A program made the position numbers and the translations under genes. From Terebella lapidaria (Eukaryota > Annelida > Polychaeta > Terebellida > Terebellidae), in the NCBI GenBank assembly GCA_949152475.1, contig OX424560.1, positions 40,741,719 through 40,805,718 of the forward strand: a DNA stretch of 64,000 nt, given 5' to 3'. Position 1 is the stretch's first letter, and each line of letters opens with the position of its first letter. The notes under the pieces are model-generated. The model was not told the origin of the DNA. It saw only the letters and a list, made by a program, of their open reading frames with translations, and made no database searches. Below are positions 45,161 through 55,168 of this stretch, piece after piece.

Positions 45161-48100
45161 TCATCCTCGGGATATCATGTTTGTAGTCAAAAATACCGCA
45201 TCATGATCAGAGTAGTAAATGTCACATACATCAACGAGTAGTTGTTCTTCAGGTCTTTGTGTCTTCTTGTTGAAATAAATGTGATCAAGAAGAGTTCCCA
45301 TATCTGTAGTTGGTTCATTGACTAACTGATCAAACCCATAATGATTTATCATGCGCACTAATAATGAGTCGTGTTGGTCCAGTAAGTTATCATTGAAATC
45401 TCCAAGAACCACAGTTGGAACACTCGGCGGAAACATCTGTAGGAGAGATTCTAGAAGCTTTACAAACGTCATCATTGGTGTCGATGGAGTTTTGTACACG
45501 ACCGCAATAATAAAACGAGCATTCAGGTTTGTCACCAATACTACATGGGACTCTAATCCTTCGACTTTGTACAGGAGTTCCTCTGTGTTCATCCATTTAG
45601 CCGTACATATCAAAATACCATGTTCACCTGTCCCATGACAATCACCTTTCACATTTCTACTGGATGCGTTGTAGTTGTACTGTTCAAGGAATTGTTCGAT
45701 ATTATCCTTATCTGACAGGTAAGTTTCTGTAAAACACATAATATCCACGTGTGAATATAGATTTTGTCCCGTCTGACAAAGATCCTTGATTTTTTCCAAA
45801 AAGTATCGAATATTCAGATGACCAATTGTGAGCCAGCTCGATTTATCAGATTGCTCTAAATGTGGGCTACAGAGAGGTGGTAACACTTTGCCCCGCATTT
45901 CATCCATCACTGGCATTACTTTTTTATTGACACGAATACCGACAGGATCAAAATCTGTGATGTACAAGTTTTGTACATTTTTTACCCTGCTGAAGGCAAC
46001 GTATGCTTGTCCATGACCAAATTTTTTAGCCCCTTTCATACTAACAACAATTTTGTCTAATGTGAGTCCTTGACACTTGTGAATGGTAACGGCCCATGAC
46101 AATGTCAACGGAAACTGTAAGCGAGCCACTTGCGTACTTTTGCGTCCAACTTTATCGTACATACCCTCGTGGCGTTTGATAGGTACTGCGTCTGGAAATT
46201 CATCTTTCCACTGACTTTTAGCAATAGCCTGTTTCCCGACGTCTTTGTTGTCAAACTCAACGAAAATGATGACAATATTGCCAGAACTATTTTCTTTCAT
46301 GGCTGTAACTGTACCAATGACACCATTTACAAGTCCATCAGACACGTCGATGTTGTACAGAAGCATCACTCGTGCACCAACAGCCAATTCAAGCACAGTG
46401 TGTAGCCCTGCTGTTTCTGACCTTTTTTGTCCAGTGCAAACATTTCTCAAATCGACAAGACCTGTGCTGTCTTTTCCGTCATCTATAGCTGGAATTGATA
46501 CGCGATCAGTTATGTCAGGAGCACACTTTTCCAATTGCCTCATGTTCCATTCATCAACATCAGCATTATAAGCAAAAACATGCAGAGCATCAAACGGATA
46601 ATTCGGATCGGTTTCTTCAATGCTTCTAGATTGCAATAAAGCTATGTCCTCTTCTGTGAAGTCCCCAGTCCTTACTCTACACAATAGTTCTGCAAATGCA
46701 ACGTCTCCTCGTTGTCTCATCACTTCATCTAGTTCATGTAACATAAAATGATCTTTCCAGAGTGATCCACTCAAGTTAGCTAAAGCAGTTTTATAGGGAC
46801 TGTAGATATGTGACTGACGTACTGGTGGTAATTGATACAGGTCTCCAACTGCGAGTACACATAGGTTACCAAACAGTACATCGTCGCCCGTGTTACCTGT
46901 AATTTCACAGAGTCTTTTATGGATGTTCAGTAACATGTCCGAACCAACCATGGATATTTCATCTATGACAATCACTCGCACGTTCTCTAGATTAGCACGA
47001 AGAGTGTTGAGCTTTTCGAAATTCAGACTGTCGGTGTTGTTTCCATATTTAGATGTTCTCAAAAGTAGTGCTGAATGAACTGTCATGCCATCTATACTGA
47101 ACGCTGCAACACCTGTTGGTGCTAACAGCAATATCACTATATCTGTAGGCTTTATTTTCCGTGTCAAGCGTAATAACCTCCTTGTTTCTGCATGTATGAG
47201 TTTGATGACATGACTTTTACCAACACCACCAGGTCCACTCAGGAACAGTCTATATGGTTTCATGTTCTTTCCCGCTCGCATCGCTACAATTGCTTCTTTG
47301 CACCAGTTTCTGTGGTACATGACAACTTCTTTCTGTTTCGCATTCAGACTGCGCATCATACTTCTAATTTCCTTTGGTGACAAGTCTTTATGATTTTTCT
47401 CTTTATCATAACGGAGTGCTACATCAGATGTTGGCGGGCATTTTGGATTTTCAAACAACGCCGCATTTGCTGCCAAATCTTCATCCTCTATATCAATATT
47501 GACCTCAACGGGTTCATTCCAATCCTGCCTTTCAACATGTTCATTGCCAGGAGCTAAGTTAGCCCATATATGCTCAGGTATACCATTGAGCTCGTTATCT
47601 TCCATGGCTTGCTCTATGTCAGCAACATCTGAAGAATACAACCTTTCATTTGCAAGGACAGTTTCAAGTACATTGTGATAGTGGTCAGCGTAAGTGTCAA
47701 AATCACCCAGTAAATCTCGGTCCTCAACTCTCCATGGAGCATACAACATCAACTTTGAACGGAAATATACCGATGGCTCCTTATCTTTGTTAACTTTCCT
47801 GAATCTTATAACAGCCTCTTGTTTTCTTTTATGCATGACTTTACTCCCATCTTTCAATGTTATTTTGTCTGGGTAATTCGTTCTTCTAACATTCTCAGTC
47901 TCATCATCATCAGCTTGCAGTACAAGAGGAACACTGTCATCTCTTTCTGTGTTCTCATTGTAGCTCACAGCATAGTTTGCGGCAAATTCGGCTAAACACA
48001 TATTCTCCAACGTGTCAGGTCTCCGAATATATCTGTCTATGACGTTACTTTGGAAGACATCCTCCTCACAATCCTCTGCATCTTTCAATTGTTCTTTAGT

Positions 48101-51100
48101 CTTTAGCACTGCTACTCTTTGGTTTTCAGGATCTGTGCTGACGAAAAGAACTTTCCGACTCAATTTTTTCAAAGGCATTGATAGTATCCTATACGCAGCT
48201 TCTTGAGCGCTAAGTTCTCTACGATTCAAAAATGTTGAACCTACATGTCTGAGCATAGTTTGCACATCCTTATCTTGGTACTCTCTGCAAGCCTGCTTCA
48301 ATAATTCGCCCATTCCAGTTTCGTCCTTCGTCAGATAGTTTGCAATGTAAGCAACACATGCCCATGGATCTAAGATCATTTGGATATCAAGATTTGCCTT
48401 CCACGCTTTCATCAGTGTTCGGTTATATGGATTTATATTCTGTTCGTTTGGATTCCTCATCAGAACTACGTTTGCACCCTTTTGGGACACCCCCAATGCC
48501 GTCATATATTGCTCTTCCGTAATTCCTGCCTCCTCACAAAGATCTTGTAACGAGGTATTGTCATCATAGTCGGTTTCGTTCATCAATGCTTGAACTGGTT
48601 CTAGGATGTCTCTTGCGGAATCTTTCTTTTGGTTACAAGTCTCACCACTTTCTGGTTCTCTGGCAATTATGGTCTTTGCACTTGGAGGTTTGGGAAAACC
48701 AAAGCGACAAGAACCTTTCTTTTTGCAGTAAGATGAATGACGGTGACTTTGCACCTTTTTTACTAACTCGGCAAGTTCTTCATCATCATCTGGCAGTTCA
48801 CATTGTATATACCTGTCGATGAAGTCACACATTTTTTCATCGGAATCAATGTCAATCTTAGGGGCATCTTTAATCCACAGTAAAGTGTGAGCATGAGGAG
48901 AACCACGGGCTTGAAATTCAATCCTGATAACATAGTGTACCAGTTCCCCAATCGGACGAGCATTTGACTTCAGAACATCTCTGAACAAGAGCTCCAGTCG
49001 GTATTGAAATTGCCTTGCAGCTGTTACCGGGTTACGCCTCAACCATTCACATTTCTCTTTGTACGATAAATTGGCAACGTCCTCATCAGTCAATATCGTG
49101 TTATATTGCCTTGCAATTGTTTGTATAATATCTGGCCATTGCATATCAGCACAAGAAAGAGTGAGAAAGAAGGTAGGTAAACCAAACTGCCGAATCATGG
49201 CCAAAACATCATACAACAAACTCTGGAAATAACCAGGTGTCCCTCGAACGTTTTTCAGAATTTTGTATGCAACATCAGCCTTGAGCATATCATTCATTTT
49301 ACTCGAGTTCTTTATTAACCCAGCATTCAATCTTTGTCCTTGGAATTCTTTACCAGAACATCTCCGATATATAAAGTGGTTAATATCACCATGAATCTGT
49401 TTGTTTTCAACTGCATACTGTGCACTTAGCAAATATTCTACAGACTGGGAAAACCTTCCATCCCGATCAAGTAACCTCTGGTTGAAGAATTTTCTCGGCG
49501 TTATTGAAACATCTCTGTCAGTTGTCAAGGCATTTCTCCCATCTGGATATTTGTCAGGATTTGACAATTCTTCAAAGTGTGGGTCGCTTAGAAGAGGAAT
49601 TGGTTTTTCATTTTCTGCAGGAGCAATGTTCAGTGTCGAATTTTCATACTCAGCATTATCGTTTATTAGACTGGTTTCAAATGGTAATCCCCGAGAAGCT
49701 ATTGCATTTTCGAAAGCCAACTCATCATTTTCAAACATTTCTGCATCTGATTCTTCATCCTCACTACTTTCTGGCTCTACTTCATTTGATTTTGACGTCT
49801 TCTGTTTCTCAGCGTCCATCAGCGTTTCAAGCTCAATTACATTTGAGGGAACAAATATGACGTAATGGCTTTGACCAATGAGTCCCAAATCAAACCAGTT
49901 ACTTGCAACGTTTCTCGACTGGACTATTGTCGGTTCATCATATCCAGTCTGGTGAATCTTGATTTCGACTGAAAAGTAGTCAGCAATTGCTTGAAGACAA
50001 ATGTGTTCACCCCATTGATCACACTCAAGTCCATCTAAATATGTTATCCATCGAATTTCAGTTCGAGACTGTGCGTCACTTATTTTTTCAATAGCATGGT
50101 CACATTCATTAGGTTGTTCAGTGTCAGCATTTTCAGTGGAACAAGAATTATCTACCGGTACCCTCGCACACACGAAGTCCCGATACCATTCTGGATGTTC
50201 AGACATGAATTTAGCCAGAACTACTCGTAAATTTTTCTGTGTCATATCGGCCAACCCAATGCGCTTCAACTGATGGCACACGGAGCTGAACATACAATTG
50301 CCATCATCTGGTACATTGATTATTTCCATTTGTCTGTTTTCAGCAATTTCAGTTATGTTTTCATTGCTGGTTACCATTTTCGAAATGGACTGTTCACCAT
50401 TTACATTTAGGGAACTTAGAGCGCTGTTGACAGAATTTGTATTTTCTGGCAAACTTTGTTCCTGTCTTGCATCATGATCTTTTGCAGTCATGGCATTCCA
50501 GATTTCTAGGTTGTCACGTCTCGCATCGTTTTCCCAATCATCATTGACTTGTATATCTCTGTAGTGATCATTATCAGTTTTCAGTCGCTTCAGAGCACGC
50601 AATACTCTCTGCGGATCAATGTAATCGTACATATAATGTGACTTGTACTTTCTCTTCCGTTTGAATTTCAAGGGTATCAACTGGCTTTCAGATGGTAACC
50701 GCGGGAACAACGTACACACTGTATCCACCTTTGATGGGACGTTTACAGCAGGACCGTGAATGCCATGTTGTCTACCTCTTGGGAGTCCCACCAATTTCAT
50801 GAAGGGAATACGTTTGCAAATCAGCCGTAGCTCCAAACTGTTAAGATTTTTAAGTTCTGGTGGCAATTCCGTTAAAGTTAGCTTGTTGGCTTTTGACTGT
50901 GCTGGCATTTTGCCTCGTTTCAGTGAATAATGGCATGTCTTGCATATCCATTCTTTACCATCAATAGATTTTAATCTGTGACTAAGAACGTCCGACAATA
51001 CCTGTTCAGGTGTTTTGAGATATTGAGTGTCAACAAGTCTCACAACTGTTATCCTGTACATTAGCCGATGACATGAACAGCAAACATAGTTACAAGCATC

Positions 51101-52411
51101 TTTAACTTTTTCGAGGAAGCTATTCACAACAGTTGATTCACTCGGTATTACCAACTTTTTTTTTGAGCGCAAAGTTCTCATGCCAACTTTGACTTTTGAT
51201 TTTCGAGCAGTTTTGCTTTGTGGGGATTCGTTTTTTCTTTTAGTTGAGATTGTCTGTTTTACATTCGCTACGCGTTTTGTGTGCTCTTCTTCCGTTTCAT
51301 TTCCCCTCCTAGTTGTGGCTGTCTGCTTCATTTTATCTATGCGTCTTTTGTGCTCTTTTTCAGTTTCATTTTTTCTCCTAGTTGTGACTGTCTGTCTTAC
51401 TTCAGCTATGCGTCTTTTGTGCTCTTCTTCAGTTTCATTTTTTCTCCTAGTTGTGACTGTCTGTCTTACTTCAGCTATGCGTCTTTTGTGCTCTTCTTCA
51501 GTTTCATTTTTTCTCCTAGTTGTGACTGTCTGTCTTACTTCAGCTATGCGTCTTTTGTGCTCTTCTTCAGTTTCATTTTTTCTCCTAGTTGTGACTGTCT
51601 GTCTTACTTCAGCTATGCGTCTTTTGTGCTCTTCTTCAGTTTCATTTTTTCTCCTAGTTGTGACTGTCTGTCTTACTTCAGCTATGCGTCTTTTGTGCTC
51701 TTCTTCAGTTTCATTTTTTCTCCTAGTTGTGACTGTCTGTCTTACTTCAGCTATGCGTCTTTTGTGCTCTTCTTCAGTTTCATTTTTTCTCCTAGTTGTG
51801 ACTGTCTGTCTTACTTCAGCTATGCGTCTTTTGTGCTCTTCTTCAGTTTCATTTTTTCTCCTAGTTGTGACTGTCTGTCTTACTTCAGCTATGCGTCTTT
51901 TGTGCTCTTCTTCAGTTTCATTTTTTCTCCTAGTTGTGACTGTCTGTCTTATTTCAGCTATGCGTCTTTTGTGCTCTTCTCCAGTTTCATTTTTTCTCCT
52001 AGTTGAGACTGTCTGTTTTACTTTAGCTATGCGTCTTTTGTGTTCTTGTTCAGTTTCATTTTTTCTCTGAGTTGTGACTGTCTGTTTCACTTTAGCTATG
52101 CGTCTTTCATGCTCTTTTTCCGTTTCATTTTTTCTCTTAGTTGTGACTGTCTGTTTTACTTTAGCTATGCGCTTCTTGTGTTCTACTGGTGTTTCATTGT
52201 TTCTTTTGTAAGAGACCGTTCTCTTCACCTTTGCTGCTCGTTCGTTGTGCTCCGAGGCACTTTCATGTTTTCTTTTAAGACTGACAGCATTTCTCACTTT
52301 TTCTAAGCGTTTATTGCGTTCTGCTGTTGTTTCAAGTGCACGCTTCGTTTGCATTCTCTCTTTGTTTGCCTTTCGCTTTTGAGCAGTACTTTTTTTCTTC
52401 GAATGACCCAT
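45161..52411 (-). CDS. Helentron 2 RepHel protein: expanded STPR array, zinc finger, OTU, HUH Rep, PIF1 helicase, APE-like endonuclease
   Basis: An intact frame of 2416 codons. I choose ATG at 52411: the open frame can be extended four codons upstream to a TTG, but the ATG aligns with the Helentron 1 start (SKKKSTAQKRK versus KRKSEAQRRKE). Numbering is from this ATG. Residues ~26-393 hold about 16 repeats of 23 residues (core NETEEEHKRRIAEVRQTV). A Cys finger (CCSCH ... CKTC) follows. The OTU domain has DDGNC (D703, C706) and H849. The HUH motif is H1173-A-H1175; the tyrosine pair is Y1355/Y1359 before K1362. The PIF1-type helicase has GPGGVGKS (1726-1733) and D1817-E1818. The endonuclease has E2229, GDFN (D2338, N2340) and SDHD (D2402-H2403). 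All catalytic residues are present. It shares the order and motifs of Helentron 1 but is clearly diverged, so it is another lineage. Predicted role is rolling-circle transposition; the OTU domain may process ubiquitin conjugates or the polyprotein, which is speculative. Confidence 0.95.
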   Translation of the reverse strand: MGHSKKKSTAQKRKANKERMQTKRALETTAERNKRLEKVRNAVSLKRKHESASEHNERAAKVKRTVSYKRNNETPVEHKKRIAKVKQTVTTKRKNETEKEHERRIAKVKQTVTTQRKNETEQEHKRRIAKVKQTVSTRRKNETGEEHKRRIAEIRQTVTTRRKNETEEEHKRRIAEVRQTVTTRRKNETEEEHKRRIAEVRQTVTTRRKNETEEEHKRRIAEVRQTVTTRRKNETEEEHKRRIAEVRQTVTTRRKNETEEEHKRRIAEVRQTVTTRRKNETEEEHKRRIAEVRQTVTTRRKNETEEEHKRRIAEVRQTVTTRRKNETEEEHKRRIAEVRQTVTTRRKNETEKEHKRRIDKMKQTATTRRGNETEEEHTKRVANVKQTISTKRKNESPQSKTARKSKVKVGMRTLRSKKKLVIPSESTVVNSFLEKVKDACNYVCCSCHRLMYRITVVRLVDTQYLKTPEQVLSDVLSHRLKSIDGKEWICKTCHYSLKRGKMPAQSKANKLTLTELPPELKNLNSLELRLICKRIPFMKLVGLPRGRQHGIHGPAVNVPSKVDTVCTLFPRLPSESQLIPLKFKRKRKYKSHYMYDYIDPQRVLRALKRLKTDNDHYRDIQVNDDWENDARRDNLEIWNAMTAKDHDARQEQSLPENTNSVNSALSSLNVNGEQSISKMVTSNENITEIAENRQMEIINVPDDGNCMFSSVCHQLKRIGLADMTQKNLRVVLAKFMSEHPEWYRDFVCARVPVDNSCSTENADTEQPNECDHAIEKISDAQSRTEIRWITYLDGLECDQWGEHICLQAIADYFSVEIKIHQTGYDEPTIVQSRNVASNWFDLGLIGQSHYVIFVPSNVIELETLMDAEKQKTSKSNEVEPESSEDEESDAEMFENDELAFENAIASRGLPFETSLINDNAEYENSTLNIAPAENEKPIPLLSDPHFEELSNPDKYPDGRNALTTDRDVSITPRKFFNQRLLDRDGRFSQSVEYLLSAQYAVENKQIHGDINHFIYRRCSGKEFQGQRLNAGLIKNSSKMNDMLKADVAYKILKNVRGTPGYFQSLLYDVLAMIRQFGLPTFFLTLSCADMQWPDIIQTIARQYNTILTDEDVANLSYKEKCEWLRRNPVTAARQFQYRLELLFRDVLKSNARPIGELVHYVIRIEFQARGSPHAHTLLWIKDAPKIDIDSDEKMCDFIDRYIQCELPDDDEELAELVKKVQSHRHSSYCKKKGSCRFGFPKPPSAKTIIAREPESGETCNQKKDSARDILEPVQALMNETDYDDNTSLQDLCEEAGITEEQYMTALGVSQKGANVVLMRNPNEQNINPYNRTLMKAWKANLDIQMILDPWACVAYIANYLTKDETGMGELLKQACREYQDKDVQTMLRHVGSTFLNRRELSAQEAAYRILSMPLKKLSRKVLFVSTDPENQRVAVLKTKEQLKDAEDCEEDVFQSNVIDRYIRRPDTLENMCLAEFAANYAVSYNENTERDDSVPLVLQADDDETENVRRTNYPDKITLKDGSKVMHKRKQEAVIRFRKVNKDKEPSVYFRSKLMLYAPWRVEDRDLLGDFDTYADHYHNVLETVLANERLYSSDVADIEQAMEDNELNGIPEHIWANLAPGNEHVERQDWNEPVEVNIDIEDEDLAANAALFENPKCPPTSDVALRYDKEKNHKDLSPKEIRSMMRSLNAKQKEVVMYHRNWCKEAIVAMRAGKNMKPYRLFLSGPGGVGKSHVIKLIHAETRRLLRLTRKIKPTDIVILLLAPTGVAAFSIDGMTVHSALLLRTSKYGNNTDSLNFEKLNTLRANLENVRVIVIDEISMVGSDMLLNIHKRLCEITGNTGDDVLFGNLCVLAVGDLYQLPPVRQSHIYSPYKTALANLSGSLWKDHFMLHELDEVMRQRGDVAFAELLCRVRTGDFTEEDIALLQSRSIEETDPNYPFDALHVFAYNADVDEWNMRQLEKCAPDITDRVSIPAIDDGKDSTGLVDLRNVCTGQKRSETAGLHTVLELAVGARVMLLYNIDVSDGLVNGVIGTVTAMKENSSGNIVIIFVEFDNKDVGKQAIAKSQWKDEFPDAVPIKRHEGMYDKVGRKSTQVARLQFPLTLSWAVTIHKCQGLTLDKIVVSMKGAKKFGHGQAYVAFSRVKNVQNLYITDFDPVGIRVNKKVMPVMDEMRGKVLPPLCSPHLEQSDKSSWLTIGHLNIRYFLEKIKDLCQTGQNLYSHVDIMCFTETYLSDKDNIEQFLEQYNYNASSRNVKGDCHGTGEHGILICTAKWMNTEELLYKVEGLESHVVLVTNLNARFIIAVVYKTPSTPMMTFVKLLESLLQMFPPSVPTVVLGDFNDNLLDQHDSLLVRMINHYGFDQLVNEPTTDMGTLLDHIYFNKKTQRPEEQLLVDVCDIYYSDHDAVFLTTNMISRG
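51233..52336 (-). repeat. 69-bp coding repeats (STPR array) of Helentron 2
   Basis: About 16 tandem 69-bp units. Eight consecutive units carry the same CTTACTTCAGC anchor at exactly 69-bp steps (51396, 51465, 51534, 51603, 51672, 51741, 51810, 51879) and look identical; outer units are diverged. The centre therefore expanded or homogenised recently while frame was kept. The long plus-strand frames over this stretch are shadows. Confidence 0.95.
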
Positions 52412-52548
52412 AGCGTAGTGCAACTAGTTTGAAGCTATTCGTCGCTTTAAATTTCATCTGCTCTGAGCAAAGCAGGTATCAACTTTACAGTTTTGGCTTT
52501 TTATTAGGGAGAGCTCTTCTCTACAACTTTGGTGTTTGTCTTTGGCTT

Positions 52549-52632
52549 TGATCTTTAGCAATACTTTTTGCGGAAGTATAACCGGGACCAACAGAGTTAG
52601 CCACTCCACCTCTTAAGTGTTTCTAAGAGGTG
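52549..52632 (-). promoter_or_regulatory. conserved 5' block and small hairpin of Helentron 2
   Basis: On the minus strand CTAACTCTGTTGGTCC and AAAAGTATTGCTAAAGA match the Helentron 1 leader. Next to them, 52606-52632 forms a hairpin (CACCTCTTA ... TAAGAGGTG, 9-bp stem, 8-nt loop). Confidence 0.6.
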
Positions 52633-52984
52633 TTAAGCTCCAAGTACCAAGCGATTTAGGTACTCAGATATAGCGGACTTCAAGAGCCAGGGGAACATCA
52701 GATCTGCAAGTAAAATAAAAGTGATGATAAGAACTGGTATGCCTGACATAAGTTGTTCGGTATATATATACGGTATGTACGTGCAAGTTGATGTCTGTCT
52801 CACAGCAAGAAACATAGCACCAAAGGTGCTGTAGCTTACCGGCAATCATGAGAAATGCAGAGTACTGATTTTCCAACACATAAATTGTTACACTGATCTT
52901 AAACTCTATTGTCAAAACATGTTTGTAAATGTTGCTGGAAACACATTTTCTGTATGGACTATAATACGAAATCAAATTACACAT

Positions 52985-53290
52985 CACAAAGGTACATAAG
53001 GAGAATCTTATACATGATTTTAAGAAAAACAGTCTGAATTGATTTAGAGAAAATGGTCACCAAAGACAAAATTCATTGAGAACCTTATACATGATTTTGA
53101 CAAGAACGGTCCGAATAGAGTTAGAGAAAACGGCCACCAAAGACAAAATTCATCTTTTTTTCCGACAAAAAAAGGTCGTTTTGACCTTCCTTCAAAGATA
53201 TGAATGTTGACAGACGACGGACGACGACGACGACGGACGCAACGCCACAGCAATAGGTTTTTGGACCAAAGGTCCGGTAACCTAAAAATA
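52985..53290 (+). repeat. 3' fragment of a family A element
   Basis: A ~78-bp duplication (CTTATACATGATTTT, GAGAAAA(T/C)GG(T/C)CACCAAAGAC) precedes a GACGACGACGACGG tract and the family A terminal hairpin (GGTTTTTGGACC / GGTCCGGTAACC, 53257-53282). The 5' part is missing. Confidence 0.75.
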
Positions 53291-54314
53291 ACACTTATTC
53301 AGGAAACTTATGCATAATTTTTATTCTTAGATGACCAAGAAACAATATGAACCATTCTGAACTATTGGTCTCTTTTGTTGCTATGGTAACCAACGTTGCT
53401 AGGTCACACATTCCCATTAGTTTTGGAAATATTGACAAAAACTCTGATTTTGACAAGACAATCATACAAATGTCACATTCTTCATTCTGTCCTTAAATAT
53501 GACATTTGATTCACTTGATATCATTTACACACTGCTTCTTCATTCATCATCAACCCATGAGACGCCACAAAATAGAGGTTCAGATTTGTATTCTGTCAAC
53601 AAGTCAATTGCCGAATGACCTAAATTGCTGAAATTTCCAGATCCACGAAACATAACAAAAACTTCAATGCATGCAATCTATTCATATGAGGTAGTCATAA
53701 TGTAAAAATTAAACAATTTGCAAAAAGACTGCTATTTCCTCATCACAAATTAAATTTGCATAATTAGTGTCACCATGGCAACCAATAATACCCTAGCAAC
53801 CGTGAACCCAGAAATGTCGAAAAACACAAAACAACACAAAATTCCGAAATCATCGTACATTCCGAAATGTACTACAACAATATAAAAAAAAGATAATATT
53901 AACACATGATAATTATTTGCAACAAACAACTCAATAGAGTTCTGATATAACTTAAATAAATTAATACAGTGACTAGATAAAAACATATACATTTTAGCAG
54001 CATGTTCGGTACCATTCAATTCTGGCATATTACACACAGCGGTCACATGTCAGTAGCTCCGACACACCGGATCAGTCAGTGTTTCCAACTGATTACATAA
54101 CGAAGTGAAACTACTAAATGAAACACAGAGTAATATGTGTGAATAAGCAAAATTCTCTGAGTTGTTGTTACCATGGCAATCACTTACAACCAGCAGAGCC
54201 TTTCTGCAGTATTTGACAACAATTCAAGTGCCAAAGGTATTACATGTATACATTTTTTTCGGATAGAAGCTCAAATAAGTGCAAATACTTCAAACAAATT
54301 TTGTAAACGATATA

Positions 54315-54401
<87 letters not shown>

Positions 54402-55168
54402 CAGAAAATTAACACGAAACACAACACAATATAGTTCTGCCATAACTTAGATCGAATATCAATAGGCACCACATATACAAATAGTGACTCGCTTAAAATA
54501 TATTACCCATACACATACCGAAACATTGGAACACAAATGGCAGACTGCAGGACAGGTTCATATTTTGTTTTTGCGTGTCACAATTTATCTATGGTATTTT
54601 TTGGCACACATTCCTTCCAGGAACAATGTTTATATTCCTGTTTAATTAGACAAATCAAACAATGAAAGGGTTGATACTACAGGAGATCAAGTGAAATAGC
54701 CTTCACCAAATAAATACTGATCACCAAGACATTTACAAAATCAAAATGACAAACTGAGCAATTGGAGAAGCACCAATATGATTCCATGCAGACAATTTGT
54801 TAAAGACTACAACGCAAATGTGAAAGTAACTATCCCACGAGATAAAATAACAATTCAACCTTTCGAGGAGCATAAAACATTTCTGGTTGACCAATTCAAA
54901 ATATAAAACAGAACAACAAATTGGCTAAAATAATACCATACACACCAAAACTCTATACAATACAAGTAGTACAATTGAAAGACCAATATTGACATACAAG
55001 TGCAGAATGTTCCTGTAAATTTACTAACAGTTACAAAAACTTATCTTATTCTCAATAGTTCCACATTGACTGTTAGTTGCAGATCCGCACTAAATCTTTT
55101 CACGGAAAAATATCTAACCATGAATCTTTTTACTGAATCAATTCAGAACTGATACTAATGCTTGAACC
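53291..55168. other. unassigned AT-rich sequence containing a long (TA)n tract
   Basis: No gene supported apart from the microsatellite at 54314-54400. The 98-codon frame at 53750-54046 has no domain. The outer end of the piggyBac element should lie in this stretch, but no TTAA-flanked inverted repeat was found. Confidence 0.4.
54314..54400. repeat. (TA)n microsatellite, about 40 units
   Basis: Nearly pure TA dinucleotides from about 54318 to 54400. The isoleucine-tyrosine frames on both strands are artefacts of it. Confidence 0.97.

Larger units (their letters stand above)
43384..52640 (-). mobile_element. Helentron 2 (Helitron2-type), minimal extent
   Basis: Bounded by the conserved 3' motif copies (43384-43484) and the conserved 5' block plus small hairpin (52549-52632). 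It carries one intact 2416-codon gene. It is oriented opposite to Helentron 1, so the 3' ends converge. True termini were not located. Confidence 0.75.

Noticed and set aside
51180..52306. Long plus-strand frames (up to 296 codons) opposite the Helentron 2 N terminus
   Set aside because: Antisense reading of the 69-bp array. Periodic low-complexity Ser/Phe/Leu content; no independent support.
24090..52411. Reading the two Helentron proteins as host PIF1 helicase or OTU deubiquitinase genes
   Set aside because: HUH Rep motif, tyrosine pair and C-terminal endonuclease in the same frame place both firmly in the Helentron group.
54173..54472. Ile-Tyr repeat 'proteins' on both strands
   Set aside because: Direct translation of the (TA)n microsatellite.
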